A stretch of DNA of 64,000 nucleotides from Platycnemis pennipes (Eukaryota > Arthropoda > Insecta > Odonata > Platycnemididae): positions 91,378,609 to 91,442,608 of the forward strand of contig OW121854.1 in NCBI GenBank assembly GCA_933228895.1, in the 5' to 3' direction. A program made the translations under genes and the position numbers. Within the stretch, counting starts at the first letter, position 1. The number at the start of each line of letters is the position of its first letter. Below, piece after piece: positions 1 through 11,604 of this stretch. The notes under the pieces are model-generated. The model saw nothing but the letters and a program-made list of their open reading frames with translations. It searched no databases and was not told the DNA's origin.

Positions 1-980
1 TTTTAAGTACAATGTTAAAGAGATTTTCCAGTATTTTGGTATGATTATTTTCTGAAAAGTGGAAGCTAGTGGAACCAGATAGAAGGCACGAGCGGACAAG
101 TTGGATAAAGAAACTTTAAAAGACCATTTGCAACATTGAGACATATTTCTATTTTGATCTATATTGATATTTTTGAAGTTGTTACAGGACCTCTACTGGA
201 AATTAAATGATTCTCCAGTTTACATTTTGAGGCAATATTTCATTGAGCTGGGCATGGACATAAATTACAGAATGGGAGGATTATGCACTAAGGCCTTCGT
301 ATATGGTGGAATGCAGTGGGTGATAAAGTCGGAGCCTTTCACTTAAAAGTGACCGCGTAGGAGCGTAAAAGAACACCAGCGAATGTCATTGGTTGGCGAC
401 GACAGACGAATAGCTGCTGGAGGAATAACGGGCTCTGCCACCACTCTCCTTTCACGGAACACTAACGTAAGAGTAGCCAATATTTTCCAAAGGAGAAGTG
501 AAGGCTGGGAAAGAACTAATTTGAGGAGAAAGCATGGGCCATATACACAAGAAGGACCATATTCACAAGAAACAGTATCTTAAGGAAGGTCACTCAGTGA
601 CCAGGACAGTGACTTAATGACCGGGACCAGGGTGAAGACAGCCAGACAGCTCGTCAGAGTGAGAAACAATAGGCCGTTCTGAAGACGAGATGACACAAGT
701 AGGATAAAATGACTGTGATATATTTAAATTATTATCCTTTATACGGTGTACAACAAATTTTTTGACGTATGTTTAGTTTCTTGTACGTGTCAGTCGAGTA
801 AATAAATACGTTTTGAAATTTATTGAAGGAATTGATATAACCGAAGTTCGAACTGTAGGGAAAAAACTGATTTAAGCGTTTAACCCAGACAGACATATAC
901 AAAGAGTCAAATTCTACTTAGAAGGATTTTTCGCCTCTGTTATCGACGGTAAAAATAGAGGGCTGTTGTATTAAATGGGA
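1..980. other. Unassigned AT-rich sequence
   Basis: I recognise no gene or repeat here. An open frame of 66 codons lies at 383-583 on the plus strand in a slightly GC-richer patch, but it has no recognisable motif, homologue or splice context, so it is not called as a gene. Confidence 0.4.
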
Positions 981-984
981 GTGT

Positions 985-1239
985 GCTGTGGAGGTCTAAT
1001 GGATAGAATGCTGGGCTACAGACCGGAGGGTCCCGGGTTCAGATCCTGGGCATAAGCTTTCTGGACGTCCCCACCTAAAAATCCTCGCAATTCTATTTTC
1101 CGTGTGTCACAGCTTCGTAAGCAAACGCAGGTGGCCCCACTACTCTGAATGTTTGAATTTTACACGCCAATGGTCGAGGACGGGGTGAGCTACCCTCTAC
1201 CCTCACCTATCAAAAACAAACCTCTGGGTTGAACACCGA
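985..1239 (+). repeat. tRNA-derived SINE, family S2
   Basis: The head resembles tRNA-Arg: an A-box-like stretch GGTCTAATGGA at 993-1003 and a near-consensus RNA polymerase III B box GGTTCAGATCC at 1036-1046. The body continues to a 3' end reading CTCACCTATCAAAAACAAACC then GGGTTGAA. The same body or tail recurs at 54185-54290, 55655-55735, 35015-35072 and, inverted, 11605-11680, which is what identifies it as a dispersed element and not a tRNA gene. The tRNA part cannot fold as a complete functional tRNA. Confidence 0.75.
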
Positions 1240-1602
1240 TTTATTTTATGTACTTTAACGTGGTCGTACATCAACACAAGATGATGAACGCTCCTGACGC
1301 CCAGAGACTGCTACGACCGACGAAAATATCGCTCAAATTCAAAACGCCATACTATATGACCGCCGGCAAAGTGCGGAGCTTACTGACATGGTAAACATCT
1401 CGATAGACCGTACCAAGACATAATTATTAGTGCTTTATCTTAATCAGTAGAACACCAATAATAATTAAGCAAACACTCTATTCTCAATCATCAGGCAAAA
1501 CACTAATGCTAAAATTATACCATTTATAAGCTTTCACTCTCGAAAATGTTTCTGCTAAGCCAAATAAAAAGTTTCAAGTAAATTATTAGAAGTTATTACT
1601 TA

Positions 1603-1803
1603 GTTTTGAGACATGATGACCTGGCAAAGACAATCGTCTAAGGACAAGTGAATGGAAAGGATGGAAAAGAAAGGCCTCACTTGAGATACTCAGTAGTGGA
1701 TTATGCGAAAGAGAAGAATTATTCAAATATGAAAAAGTAGGCTGATGAGTGAATCGAGTGGGGAGTTGAGTCAAACCAATCTTAGCATTGTTGATCCATG
1801 ACA
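1603..1803 (+). pseudogene. RTE-like LINE (family A), 3' end fragment
   Basis: The plus strand reads as the broken C-terminus of an endonuclease-reverse transcriptase polyprotein: RHDD, then GQVNGKDGK, then RPHLRY, then IEWGVESNQS, interrupted by stops. The same region in better copies (22795-23085, 27985-28072) reads MKRLADRRIEWRAASNQS just before the stop. This is a 5'-truncated, inactive retrotransposon end. Confidence 0.75.
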
Positions 1804-2204
1804 AATTTTCCGCTTGATGTACCCAATTTTAATTTTTATCCCTGCGAATCAGATTCGAATGACTGAATATTTTAGCACAAGAGAATCATTGTTGTTGCGA
1901 GACGTTGTTGCTACGGGACGCAGTTACTACCGGGGACCTAAGACCATTCACGCCGTCAAGAATAGGTGAGTATTTGAGAAGAGGTTCCTGGTTTTCCCGT
2001 AAGAAATCTAAAGGCCTGTATTAAGATTTTGAATTTTTTGGGGTTCCCACACATTTCCCATATGCCATTGTATGGTTACTGTATATTTAGTCTAAATAAA
2101 CAGAGAAAATGGATTTAGTGCCAGCAACATATCAGCTAACGCAGAGATCTGCTCTTATCCTAAGTACCTTTTTCAGCTACAAAGTGTTCACTACAGCCAT
2201 GAGT

Positions 2205-2475
2205 GTTCATCCATATCATCACAAGTCATCAATCCTAAGATCGGTTTGACGAAGCTTTCCACTCAGACCTTCTATCACCTAAACCTCTTCACATGTATGT
2301 ACAATACAAATCTTCTCTAAAGCGTCACCCGCTACTTGCTCGGTTTATCTCACACGAGGACTTCCTCTATCATTGCTCCCATTCACTTTTCCGTCGACGA
2401 TCAATCTTCAAGAGACCACCATGTCTCAAGATATGGCCGATTAGGCTGCCGTCTTCCTTTGAAGTTTTAAGCTGG
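2205..2475 (-). pseudogene. RTE-like LINE (family A), 3' end fragment
   Basis: This is an inverted copy of the same LINE 3' end. Reading the minus strand gives the conserved noncoding and C-terminal track (GGTTTGACG element, GAGGTCCTCGTGTG region, HMVS-type histidine region) with many stops. Other minus-strand copies at 36435-36835 and 34215-34545 share the order of blocks. It is decayed. Confidence 0.65.
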
Positions 2476-2552
2476 TTTCTTTTTTTCCCATTCTTCTTAG
2501 GTCATGAAAATTATCCCATTCAAAAATACCGAAACAATTTTTCTTATTTAAA

Positions 2553-2668
2553 ATAGACAATTGTACCTACTATTCCACAGATAATTTATTGACACGACGC
2601 GTTTCACCACTTTAAGGCATCTTCAGAAACGCGTCGTACCCACTGATAAACTGTGGAAAAGTACTGTT
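2553..2668 (-). mobile_element. Hammerhead-bearing foldback (PLE-type)
   Basis: Arms TTCCACAGATAATTTATTGA and its imperfect reverse complement enclose a hammerhead-like core on the minus strand. CUGAAGA is at 2626-2620, then a short GC stem, GAAA at 2605-2602, a self-complementary CGCG, and a UC cleavage dinucleotide. The CUGANGA and GAAA boxes match the hammerhead consensus. The stem II helix is weak, so activity is doubtful. The arrangement matches Penelope-like element terminal repeats. Confidence 0.6.
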
Positions 2669-2794
2669 GTATATTTTCAATATGAATAATCGATTCTTCT
2701 ACGAAGTGAAGCCCAAAACGATAATGTGTATTTTTCTACTGTTTTCTCACATGTTTATTTGTTCGGTTCTTATTTTTACTGCTGAAAAATTTCT

Positions 2795-2875
2795 TACGCG
2801 GCCGGGATTCGAACCCGAGATGGTGATAGGAACCAAAACTGTTGCGATTACACAAACTCGGCCTATCCTGAAGCA
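2795..2875 (-). repeat. tRNA-like SINE head
   Basis: The minus strand has a perfect B box GGTTCGAATCC (complement of 2805-2815) with an A-box-like GGCCGAGTTTGTG upstream, spaced as in a tRNA. It lacks a foldable acceptor stem, so it is read as the 5' head of a SINE, not as a tRNA gene. Confidence 0.5.
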
Positions 2876-3305
2876 ATCCTAACGATCAAAGAAGCAATAA
2901 ATCGACAACCACAGAAGGGAAGGCATGCGAAAGCGCCGACGATGGAAATATTTTTACGGTTGGGCTCAGAAGGCCACTCTTGAAAGCAGGAAACGCCGTT
3001 TCCTCCCTATGAATACAGGCAGCAGAAACCCTGACCGTCGGCCGACGAAAATAGACGAGGTAAGGATTTTCGAAAGCGAGGGAATGTTTTTCAAGTTCAC
3101 GGGCAGGAGGAGAGGCATTCAAAAATGTTCACGTCGTTGCAAGACACACACCGAGCTGGCGGAATCCGCAAAGGAAACGGATTCCGACCTTGAAAAAGGA
3201 CGTGAGATAAGGCACCACAGTTGGGTTTCGGCGACAGCGATGACCACACAGCCCAGTTCGAAAAGAGATGTATCCGAAACATTTCTACAGTCCTTACAGT
3301 TGCAG

Positions 3306-4088
3306 TTATTTGAGGGAGGCGAGCGACAGCTAAGAGCACTTGCGCCATTTACGATAGACGGGTTATTGGGTAAAGGTCAGGCACGTAGCCAGGGGGGAGG
3401 TTCAGCCCCCAAAATTTTTCGCAGTAATTTTGTTGTTCTGATTTTAATTGGGCATGATAATCCGGATTACGCTGCGTATAATTCAAGTGTTAAGCGTGTG
3501 TGGTTAATAATAGTGCTTTGCAATCTGATATGCATGTATGCGTTGAACTTCTGTACTGGGGTAGGTCAAATGAACCTCTTCGTAACAAGGTAAGCAGTTA
3601 ACTTTAATATTGAGAAGGTATAGGAATGGGCACTGTGAAAGTAAATACCAATCACTGATAATTAAGGGAAGAGATTTGTAACATGTCGGCACCAAACGAG
3701 CAAGGCTGATTACTGCACTTACGCTGCAGTTACGCTGCACTATACTTACCCCTCCTCCCCCCCCCCCCCCCCACTTCCCGAAGTAATTTTCTGGCTACGT
3801 GTCTGGTGGTGGTAGGAATTTTTTCGAGGAAAGGAAGGGCGAGTGAAACTCGGCGTTTTCATTATCCTACCGTTAACGAAAGGTGCCAAGGGGTCCGCGG
3901 CTTTACGTCCCATCCGACGGACGGGGTAATGCACTCGAAGTGCTCTCCACACAGCACCAAAGTTGGGAACGGTTAACCACTGTGAAATGCGCCTCAGTTG
4001 AGATTCAATTCCTTGCTCTCAGGGTGGGAAGTCAGTACTCTAGCCACCAACCGCATCTCCTTCATTCCGGCACTAGCGTAGCAAATCA
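3306..4088 (-). repeat. tRNA-derived SINE family S1, split by a MITE
   Basis: Two pieces of one SINE flank a DNA transposon. The 3' tail (GAGCGACAGCTAAGA, TTTACGATAGA) lies at 3306-3377 and the rest at 3806-4088. The body contains CCGTCCGTCGGATGGGACGT (minus strand), which also occurs with minor changes at 6230-6595, 37045-37285, 40255-40395 and 60935-61285. The tRNA-like head near 4010-4088 has a degraded B box (GAATTGAATCTC). The open frame 2925-3593 crosses this boundary and is spurious. Confidence 0.7.
3378..3805. mobile_element. hAT-like MITE, CAGGCACGTAGCCAG family
   Basis: Terminal inverted repeats CAGGCACGTAGCCAG and its near reverse complement CTGGCTACGTGTCTG bound a 428-bp element with G-rich and C-rich ends (poly-C around 3755-3773). 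Flanking octamers GTAAAGGT and GTGGTGGT match at five of eight positions, so target duplication is only suggested here. A second copy at 34546-34993 has a better 8-bp duplication. There is no coding capacity. Confidence 0.75.
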
Positions 4089-4139
4089 TCTCCCGATAGC
4101 TCATAATATATATTAATCCGTGCTCATGATAAGGGACTC

Positions 4140-4230
4140 CCGTCCACTTTGTGATTACTGGCATCTACTTTAACACTCTACCCGGTGCCATAAGCAGGCC
4201 ACCACAAGAGTGTGTGGCAAGGGGTGACAG
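4140..4230 (-). repeat. LINE B 3' end, degenerate
   Basis: The minus strand carries decayed forms of the conserved LINE B tail: the run GCCACCACAAGAGTGTGTGG next to GGGGTGA corresponds to CCACCGCGAGGGTGTGTGGC and GGGGGTGAAGATC in intact copies. Confidence 0.45.
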
Positions 4231-4240
4231 TCCAACCAAG

Positions 4241-4622
4241 GCATTCCCCAAAAATGTTTGGTTATTGTAACACCTAGAAGTATTTCACAGATTATACGCT
4301 AAAAATTATGATTCTTTAATATAGTAACACCGATCCAAACAAAACTGTACTGGACGAGTAAATAATCATGTTGTGAATATACAACTGGTTTTACCGTGAA
4401 ATACAAATCAACCCAGGGCTGTTGTCAACTTCATATGCAATACGGCATCCTACCTCAATTCTAGCAGCATGCCCACCTCTTCCGGAATAGGGCATAATTA
4501 GCACGAAAGTGCATTCCCCAAAAATGATGTTTGGTTATTGTAACACCTAGAAGTATTTCACAGATTATACGCTAAAAATTATGATTCTTTAATATAGTAA
4601 CACCGACCCAAACAGAACTGTT
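4241..4622 (+). repeat. Direct duplication of about 110 bp
   Basis: A block beginning GCATTCCCCAAAAATG at 4241-4350 recurs at 4511-4622 with a 3-bp insertion and a few substitutions. About 160 bp of unrelated sequence separates the copies. No coding content is seen; the block is either a dispersed repeat present twice or a local duplication. Confidence 0.8.
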
Positions 4623-5077
4623 CTCCGACCAAAAATTTACAGTAACACTTTTTTATAAATGTTTGTTCTAACGGCCAGATTGCTGCACCACTCAAAACTA
4701 TATTCGATGTCATGGATGACGAACGAAAAAGTGAAGAGCTCAGAAAACAGTAAGAAAGGCGCGGAACTTAAATTAGACTGCGAGAGAAAGCGTTCAAGGA
4801 AAACCTAAAACCTATGTCCCACGGTCAAATTCGAATACAATTTTTTCGGTCCGACGGATTTCTTCCGAAGGTTGAATGAAACACAACAAGGGCTTCCTAA
4901 GGCTCAATGTAATGGTCCAAAATAGACGAACTAAATAAATACGTGAATATAGTAAACAATGAAAATATCCGGCACAACCGAATTTGAAGAAGCCATAGTA
5001 AAGTCAATTTTAGCTATGGGAATCGTGCATAGATTAAATTAAGTTAAAATTTTAAAAATCGAGCATTCGGTAACGTA

Positions 5078-5697
5078 CAATCGGATTCAAAAGTAATGCA
5101 ACAAATCGAGCGGCGCCACTTTCGCCGCGTTTCAGAATTATATGTCTAACTGTTCTACAGTTACCATGACCGTTCCCTATTCATTTATTAATGATGAAAA
5201 TGTAAAAAATGGCTTGCCGTAACCATCACGGCCATGGTTATACAATAACATGTGATCGCATCATTTCCATACATTCTCATATCCCTCATTTGTATCGGCG
5301 CTTCGTGTTGTGGATTTAAGTCTCCCTTAAAAGCAGTTCAGAGGAGTATCCACAGCAATTAGAACAAGGTTATTGCAATTACTATTATCACAATCAAAGA
5401 CCGGAAGAGCAACAGACAGCCGTGATTGTTCCGAAATTCGTTAATATAAGTCGGGTAATATATCCTGAGGAAAAGTTGTTCTATAAACATGCGTGACGAA
5501 TATTCTTTCCAATCCATCGTGCCAATCGATAAAAAAATATTTAAAATGTTGTCCTTCGTCCGGGAAAACACATAGCCTATACATTTTCATCATTAATAAA
5601 TGAATAGGGAACGGTCATGGTAACTGTAGACACTCAATTTTGAAACGCGGCGAAAGTGGCGCCGCTCGATTTTTTGCATTACTTTTGAATCCGACTG
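5078..5697. mobile_element. mariner-like element with long inverted repeats
   Basis: Ends of about 110 bp are inverted copies beginning CAATCGGATTCAAAAGTAAT and CAGTCGGATTCAAAAGTAAT, and a TA dinucleotide flanks both sides (5076-5077 and 5698-5699), the Tc1/mariner signature. The 620-bp element has about 370 bp of interior without a readable transposase, so it is non-autonomous. A 70-codon minus-strand frame at 5359-5571 has no recognised motif. Confidence 0.8.
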
Positions 5698-6229
5698 TAC
5701 CTATATATTCACCTTTTCCATGTACTCAATAAGTTCAATAACTGCGTCAGGGCTTCATAATTAAGCCCATATGTACTGTGATCGCAACATTCCAATCCTA
5801 AGAAATCCCATCAAATCACTCAAAAAAGCACATTTTTTAGGGATCTCTGGTTGGTCGGTTTCATACATTTGGATTGAAATTTAGAGTTCTGTTTGGCCCA
5901 AAAAATTGTACATGGATATTTGAAGCAAAAGCCATTTGGATACGATTCCACCATGTCACAAGATCTAAAATAGTTGCATCCAATTTGAATACAAAAATCA
6001 TATCCATATTTGACCGTATGACATCGACTTAAAGTTATCTACGTTCCATCAGTGGTCCCCTATCCTTTGCGTGCCCCTCGCGCTTTGAGCGCCACTTCCC
6101 ATCACCAGGATTGCCAATTCCCAACGAGAAACTAGGAGAATTTAAGATTTTTTCATATATTAAGGCAAATATGTACGTTTCAAATGTAACTGATTGCGAT
6201 ATCCTTGCTGGTGTGAGCATATGGAGAGA

Positions 6230-6595
6230 ATATTCAGGTGGCGAAAGAAGTAGTTAAATGGTGGAGGTGACCGACAGCTGAGGTAATCTGGACTATTTAC
6301 GATAGGAGAGTAATAATAATGGGTAACTGGACATGGGTAGGAATATTTCAGGCAATGGAGGAAGGGTGGAGGAAAACTCGGCATCGGCATCATTCTGCAC
6401 TTAACCACAGGCACCAAGTGGACCACGGTTTAGCGTCCCATCCGACGGACGGAGTACTGAACTCGAAATACTCTGTACATTGAACTCAAGTGGGCATGCC
6501 AATGAAAAAAACCACCACTGTCAGGATTCGAACCCGAGCCCTCGGGATAGGAAGCTAGTACTCTAACCCAGCCGATTCGAGAGACAACCAGCAGG
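6230..6595 (-). repeat. tRNA-derived SINE family S1, nearly full length
   Basis: Reading the minus strand: A-box-like GGCTGGGTTAGAG, perfect B box GGTTCGAATCC, a linker, the CCGTCCGTCGGATGGGACGC core (complement near 6430-6455), then a pyrimidine-rich tail. This is the clearest S1 copy in the window and defines the order of parts used for the other copies. Confidence 0.8.
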
Positions 6596-6649
6596 CTCTG
6601 AAGTGCCGCAAGTGTAACGCGTCCCATCGGTTGGGAAACGATCATCAAT

Positions 6650-7755
6650 TATTTTGGGCAGCACTCGCGTCCGAACAGGAAAACCGTGTCGGACCAGAAT
6701 TCACGGGTGAGTCATCAACTGCTAACCTACCACTATCTCCGTCTCGATAACGTTTCCAATGGTAATCAACACCACCATTTCCGATCGTTATAATGCCGAG
6801 CCCAAAAATTTCCCAGTCCACAATGACGTGGTATTCGACAGGAAGGGAATCTGACGTATCGAGATTGATAAATCCTGGATCGTATTCTCTGATTTTCAGG
6901 AAGCCGATGTCGAGTCAATCCCTTGTCCTAAAAATGTTTTCTAACGGCGCTCCAATAATTCAGCGCTAATGCCTTTCCCATGACTAACGTTTCTTGCAGT
7001 TCGTAAAAAAGATCAAAATTGTTGGAAGATTAAGATTTGGAATCATATTAAGATTAGAGCACAGATATGAATGTATGCGAAGCAGTTCTAGGGATCGCAA
7101 GAGAGTGAGAGATTATCGTTTGATTTCACAGTAACCAAAAACTTCAACCACATAAACGTAATGAGATGTGCAGTATAATATTGCAAAGATATACATTAAG
7201 GAAAATAACATTAGATATATTTTAAATTGGAAATTCGCAGAAGAGAAAAAATATTTTATAAACAGATTATTATACAATTTATAAAATATATATTCCACCC
7301 TCTTTTCCTTTCATAAGCAAAGATCTTAAACTATTTCTGAAGTGCCTGTCATGATACTAAAAAAGAAAGCTTTATTGCTAATGAAATTACTGTTTCTTTC
7401 GTGAACTCATTCAGCTTCATCAAAACATCGATAACGTTGCGGCCAGCAACGAGGCAGGATTAGAAGTTGTGTATACAAGTTCCCCAATACGTTCCTCTAC
7501 GCGGAAATCCGGTTTGACGCACGATAATGGGAAGAGGAGAAGAAAATAAACTGGAGTTGAATGTTCACTAAAGAATACACGGAGAGGAGCGTCATTTTAA
7601 TGTTAAATACACATATAAAGAGGCACCGAGTGATAGGTGTTGGCATAAACGTTGGAGGAGTACTAGTTAAATGGGTTAGGCTTTCCGATAGCCTATAACT
7701 CAACCAGGAAACCGAAGGATTACAATCGCTGTCTGACGTTTTATTTATCTACTCA
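6650..7755. other. Unassigned AT-rich sequence
   Basis: I see no recognisable gene, tRNA-like head or terminal inverted repeat. Open frames of 60-70 codons on both strands have no motifs and are typical of AT-rich non-coding DNA. Confidence 0.4.
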
Positions 7756-7759
7756 GAGA

Positions 7760-8345
7760 GATAAACCATAATAAAACTAAAATTATGACCTGGGCGAGGA
7801 AAAAAAGGAAAACTGAACATACAAGTAGAAGACACCTGCCTAGAGAATTTAGTTACTTGGGTGGAATATTGGACGAAGGTGAATGTAGCAGTAATCATAT
7901 TAGGAGAATAATTGTTTTGGCTGAGCAAGCATTTATCGACAGAAAAGAACTACGGAAGACAACCTTAAGCAGGTATGTAAGGCAAGGTTAGTGAAGGGCT
8001 TGGCAAGGATTGGAACGTCTAGATACGGACTCTAGGGAGAAATAAAGGAAACAGATTGGATACACTCGAGATTTGGGCATGGTAGAGAATAAAATAAATA
8101 ATGATTGAAGGAGAGGACTAATGTTAAAAGGCTCTTCCACAGATATAGAGGGATCTTCATGGTGGGAGAAGAAGGAACATTGTTGGCGGAAAATATGGAA
8201 AGCAGAGTAGGCAGATGGAACACAAGAAAACGGACGATGGGATGCAGAAAGCCGCTATTGAATGTGGAATTCTCTGTAAGGGAGGTAAAGAATGGCATTT
8301 TGGACAGTATGAAGCGAGGTAGGATATATGGTGATTACATTAAAT
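7760..8345 (+). pseudogene. RTE-like LINE (family A), C-terminal reverse transcriptase fragment
   Basis: The reading frame at 7785-7991 contains NKTKIMTW, then FSYLGGILDEGECSSNHIRR, then LAEQAFIDRKELRKT. This matches the region after the reverse transcriptase palm (KTK-M, YLG--IT-DG-, AK-AF---) of endonuclease-reverse transcriptase polyproteins. The sequence after 7991 continues the family with frame breaks. There is no catalytic core, so it is an inactive fragment. Confidence 0.7.
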
Positions 8346-8349
8346 AAAT

Positions 8350-9760
8350 GGTGTAAAAACGGAGCCATAAGAAAATACTTCCATCCTAGCCTGTAGTGGA
8401 ATCATGAGCTATCTTAGTAGTTAAATATTTGAAATTTTACGTACATCATGAAAAAATACGATTAGTATTCTGCACAAATTTTCCTTCATTAGTGCATCTT
8501 ATAAGGTTATTGGAAACTACCAAGTGACGCTTCCTTCCGAGACTAAAAAAATGGGGCATTTTTACATTATTACTATAAAATTATACCTCAGAATATTTTT
8601 TAAAATCCTATTCCAGCATTAAAAGTTATTCACTAAATTTTCTACACACTGATATGATATGCATGAAAATACTCTCATCGTTTTTTTTAAATAAAGCCTC
8701 AAACCCGAGTCTATATACTTTTCGTGCGCACAGTAAGTCTGTGAGCTTATGTAGGCAACGAGCTTTCAATTTTTTTACTACCACTTTCTTGACGAAGGGA
8801 ATGTGTTGCAACGATTGACAAATAGTCATAGGAAGGCTTGTTAAACAGTAACGTCGGTACACTTCACGCTGGTGGAAACGCAGGCCTTACAATTACAGCC
8901 CTCCATCCCAGAGCTTTAACCAGCGCCGCCAACAGTTTTTTTATCGTTGGACAACCGTTGGTCCCCCATCAATGGCGTACAAGGTCAATAAAAGATACAA
9001 AAAAGGAGTGACACAGTCAACTAACAGCTCGAAGACATGCGAAGACATCCATTGCCGTAAAATCGCTGAAACGAAACGCTCAAAGCGGTGGAAAGAATAT
9101 ATAGGTAGGTACAATGTGAGGGAATGATATGAGGGACCCCCAAGCCAGTCCTCGCCTTTGGTGGAAAAATGAGTCATTGAACAAGAAGCCATTTTGAGGC
9201 ACTTACATATTGAAGCCGTTCATAAGCTCACTGATGAAGACACTGGGAGTACGAGAGATGTTAGCTAGCACAACCTCAAGCAACGCCGATGACTGCCGAA
9301 GTGGGAACAAAAGGAAAGAAAAATATCATTGACGAAGCAGACCAACAGACATAATTTCGGGGAAACTCAAGGGAAAGGATATCTGATAATTCAGAGGAGC
9401 TTTTCACTCCACACGTAAAAATAAATGGTCTTAATTCTCGGAACCTAACGCACAGACTACTACAGGGTTCATTACTATATATCTCTAAAATGGAAAAGAC
9501 AGTGACATCAGTAATGTAAACTTCTAATCCCCATTGAAAACGCGAAGCTGGTCCATAAGAAGTTTAATGACATAGGGGTTCGGGTTGAAGTCTTAACATG
9601 TGTTGAGGTAATCAGATTTAGCATCAGTCTGACCTCCAGCCAAAATGCAAAAGAATTAATGTCCCAATCAGACCTCCAATGAACTGCATATTTTCTCTTC
9701 CACACACCTTCCAAACCAAAACGTTAGGTTATGAGAGTAGACATAATTTATTTCTACACA
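8350..9760. other. Unassigned sequence
   Basis: No gene or repeat family is recognised. The 83-codon minus frame at 8941-9192 and 78-codon frame at 8626-8862 have no motif and no splice context. Confidence 0.4.
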
Positions 9761-9764
9761 TGGC

Positions 9765-10205
9765 GCGATAAAACTCGATTCCACTATCGTCTAATTTCTT
9801 CATCTTGACATAATTCTATTTTCGCATCTTAAATTCTAGTTCTGTACATCTCATACGACGCCTTCCCTTGCCATTCTTCCCATTCTCTGTTCCCTCGAAG
9901 ACTGTCCTCATGAATCTATCTTATCTCAAATGAGTCAGATAAAGATGTCACTTTATTTCAGAATTTCCGTAAATTTAATATTTCTCCCGGCTATTCTTCA
10001 AACCTCTTCACCTGGTCTACTCTACCTATTTTAATTGGTCACTCTAGGGTAACGTCATATTTTCTGAATTGACCACTGTCCATACCTCCTTTCCATAATG
10101 AGCATGAGCGTAATCCAAATGCATGTTCTACTTACCTGTTACATTACTCCCTAGACTGAGTTTAGAGTTGTTGGTTGTAATCTCCCTTTGGTACAATGCC
10201 CTGGG
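9765..10205 (-). pseudogene. RTE-like LINE (family A) fragment
   Basis: The minus strand carries the family blocks in order: GAGGACAGTCTTCGAGGGAA, GGCAAGGGAAGGCGTCGTAT, then a degenerate 3' end. It is a heavily mutated 5'-truncated copy with no open reading frame of use. Confidence 0.55.
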
Positions 10206-10224
10206 TTATTCAGCTATTAGCTCC

Positions 10225-10320
10225 TTATTGATTGATTTATAACTGGTTTCGCTGTTCCAAAATGGAACACTATTCCACTTTTCCAGTATGGTTTCTGTTG
10301 TTCAACGTCGGCTTTAACAT
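10225..10320 (-). repeat. Possible degraded hammerhead core
   Basis: On the minus strand a strong stem TGTTCC-loop-GGAACA is followed by GAAA, a CCAG and a UU dinucleotide, as in stem II plus the GAAA box of a hammerhead. The CUGANGA box is not recognisable. Two such signals close together (this and 10398-10535) favour a PLE remnant, but this one is weak. Confidence 0.3.
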
Positions 10321-10397
10321 TTCCAATTACATTGCCTACCATTACCTTTGTGTCTATTATTTATTATTCTTCAGGTTTGAAGTATCTCTACCTCACG

Positions 10398-10535
10398 ATC
10401 CTCTAATACAGTGAAACCCAGGTCGAAGTAAATTTTATTATTTTTGTGGATTTGGCTCGTGTTTTTTCTTTCATTAGTGTTATCATGTTTCGCTTCCACT
10501 CCATATCACCTGAATCTTCAGAATTAGTATGTACA
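10398..10535 (+). repeat. PLE-like terminal repeat fragment with GAAA box
   Basis: The sequence GTGAAACCCAGGTCGAAGTA, followed by GTGGATTTGGCTCGTG and TTTCGCTTCCACTCCATATC, is a diverged copy of 53664-53810, where the complete CUGAUGA box is present. Here that box is mutated (CACGATCCTC). It shows the element recurs and that TTCCAC near the end is a shared feature. Confidence 0.55.
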
Positions 10536-10889
10536 TCTCCATAGAAATGTATTTAATTTGAATGCTCAATTCACCCTGTTTAGTTCGCTCAGAAAGCCAC
10601 CAGGATGATAAAGCTTTTTTTGGCTGATACTCATCACGCTGATAAAATTTTGGACACTTATCACGTTCGAGGCCATTAAATTAGACCTTGCCCCAGCCAT
10701 TATCGCATGCTAATCCCGATTCCGTCAGAGACTGCGTTCGAAATATCACGTGCGTCAAAAATATGAAATTGAATACACTCCTTCTGCACTCAGCTTCGAT
10801 TATATTGAAGTATCTATGCCGCAACTGATCTTAAACATAATCAGACACGCTCGCTTTTGTCCAAGGAATGATTTTTGGTGGGATGTTCA

Positions 10890-11560
10890 TTATCATCAAT
10901 AATCAACGACAAATGGTTTGACGCAACTCTCCATCCTTCTATCGCCAAATCTCTCACATTAAGCACACAATTGCGCCCTTTACTACTTGCTCCATCAATC
11001 TCATATGCGGTACTCCACTGCAGCTCTTTCCATTCGATTTTCTCTCGACAACTGTCATCACCAGACTACCTTCTCTCATAACGACACGATAAGATTATCC
11101 AACATTTGCTTCAGAGCGTTTTTTTATGCTTCTTTTTTCACCTGTTCTCCTTGGAGCCCTCCTTCAGTTACTGTTTCAATCCGTTTCATCTCCATCATTA
11201 AAGTGTAACACCAAATACCAAATGCTTTACCTTTTCCGCGACTGTAACTGTACGTTTCAACGTCATGAGGGAGCATGCGCTACGTATAGGTTACAATACA
11301 GTATTCCCTTATTCTAAGCTAACAGCTAGCCTTATCCTGGTTATTCTACTTCTCAAATAGTCTCCCTATTTTTTTGACCAATTTCACAACTTCTGAAAAC
11401 TCTTATCCCTTCCCCTCTTCCCGCTGATCCAGTATTTTCCCTCTCTTCAGCATTTCATCACCTTACCAAACATCCTCCAATCACATTCACTGACTCAGAA
11501 TATTTTCAATTTCCTCCCCTGCCACATTTAAAAACTCTTCTAAGAAGGGTTATTCGGAGA
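10890..11560 (-). pseudogene. RTE-like LINE (family A), long decayed 3' fragment
   Basis: The plus strand at 10891-10970 is the reverse complement of the conserved LINE 3' end (GGTTTGACGCAACTCTCC, then CTATCGCCAAATCTCTCAC). Further similarity of block order continues to about 11510. No open frame survives. Confidence 0.5.
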
Positions 11561-11604
11561 AAGTGATCGACAGTTGAAGTCATTTATGCCAAAATCCTTA
11601 TAGG

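Noticed and set aside
991..1060. tRNA gene
   Set aside because: A and B boxes are present but the acceptor and anticodon stems do not form, and body and tail recur elsewhere as a SINE. The same applies to the other B-box hits.
2925..3593. 222-codon plus-strand open frame
   Set aside because: It crosses the boundary between a SINE tail and a MITE at 3378, and neither part is coding in other copies.
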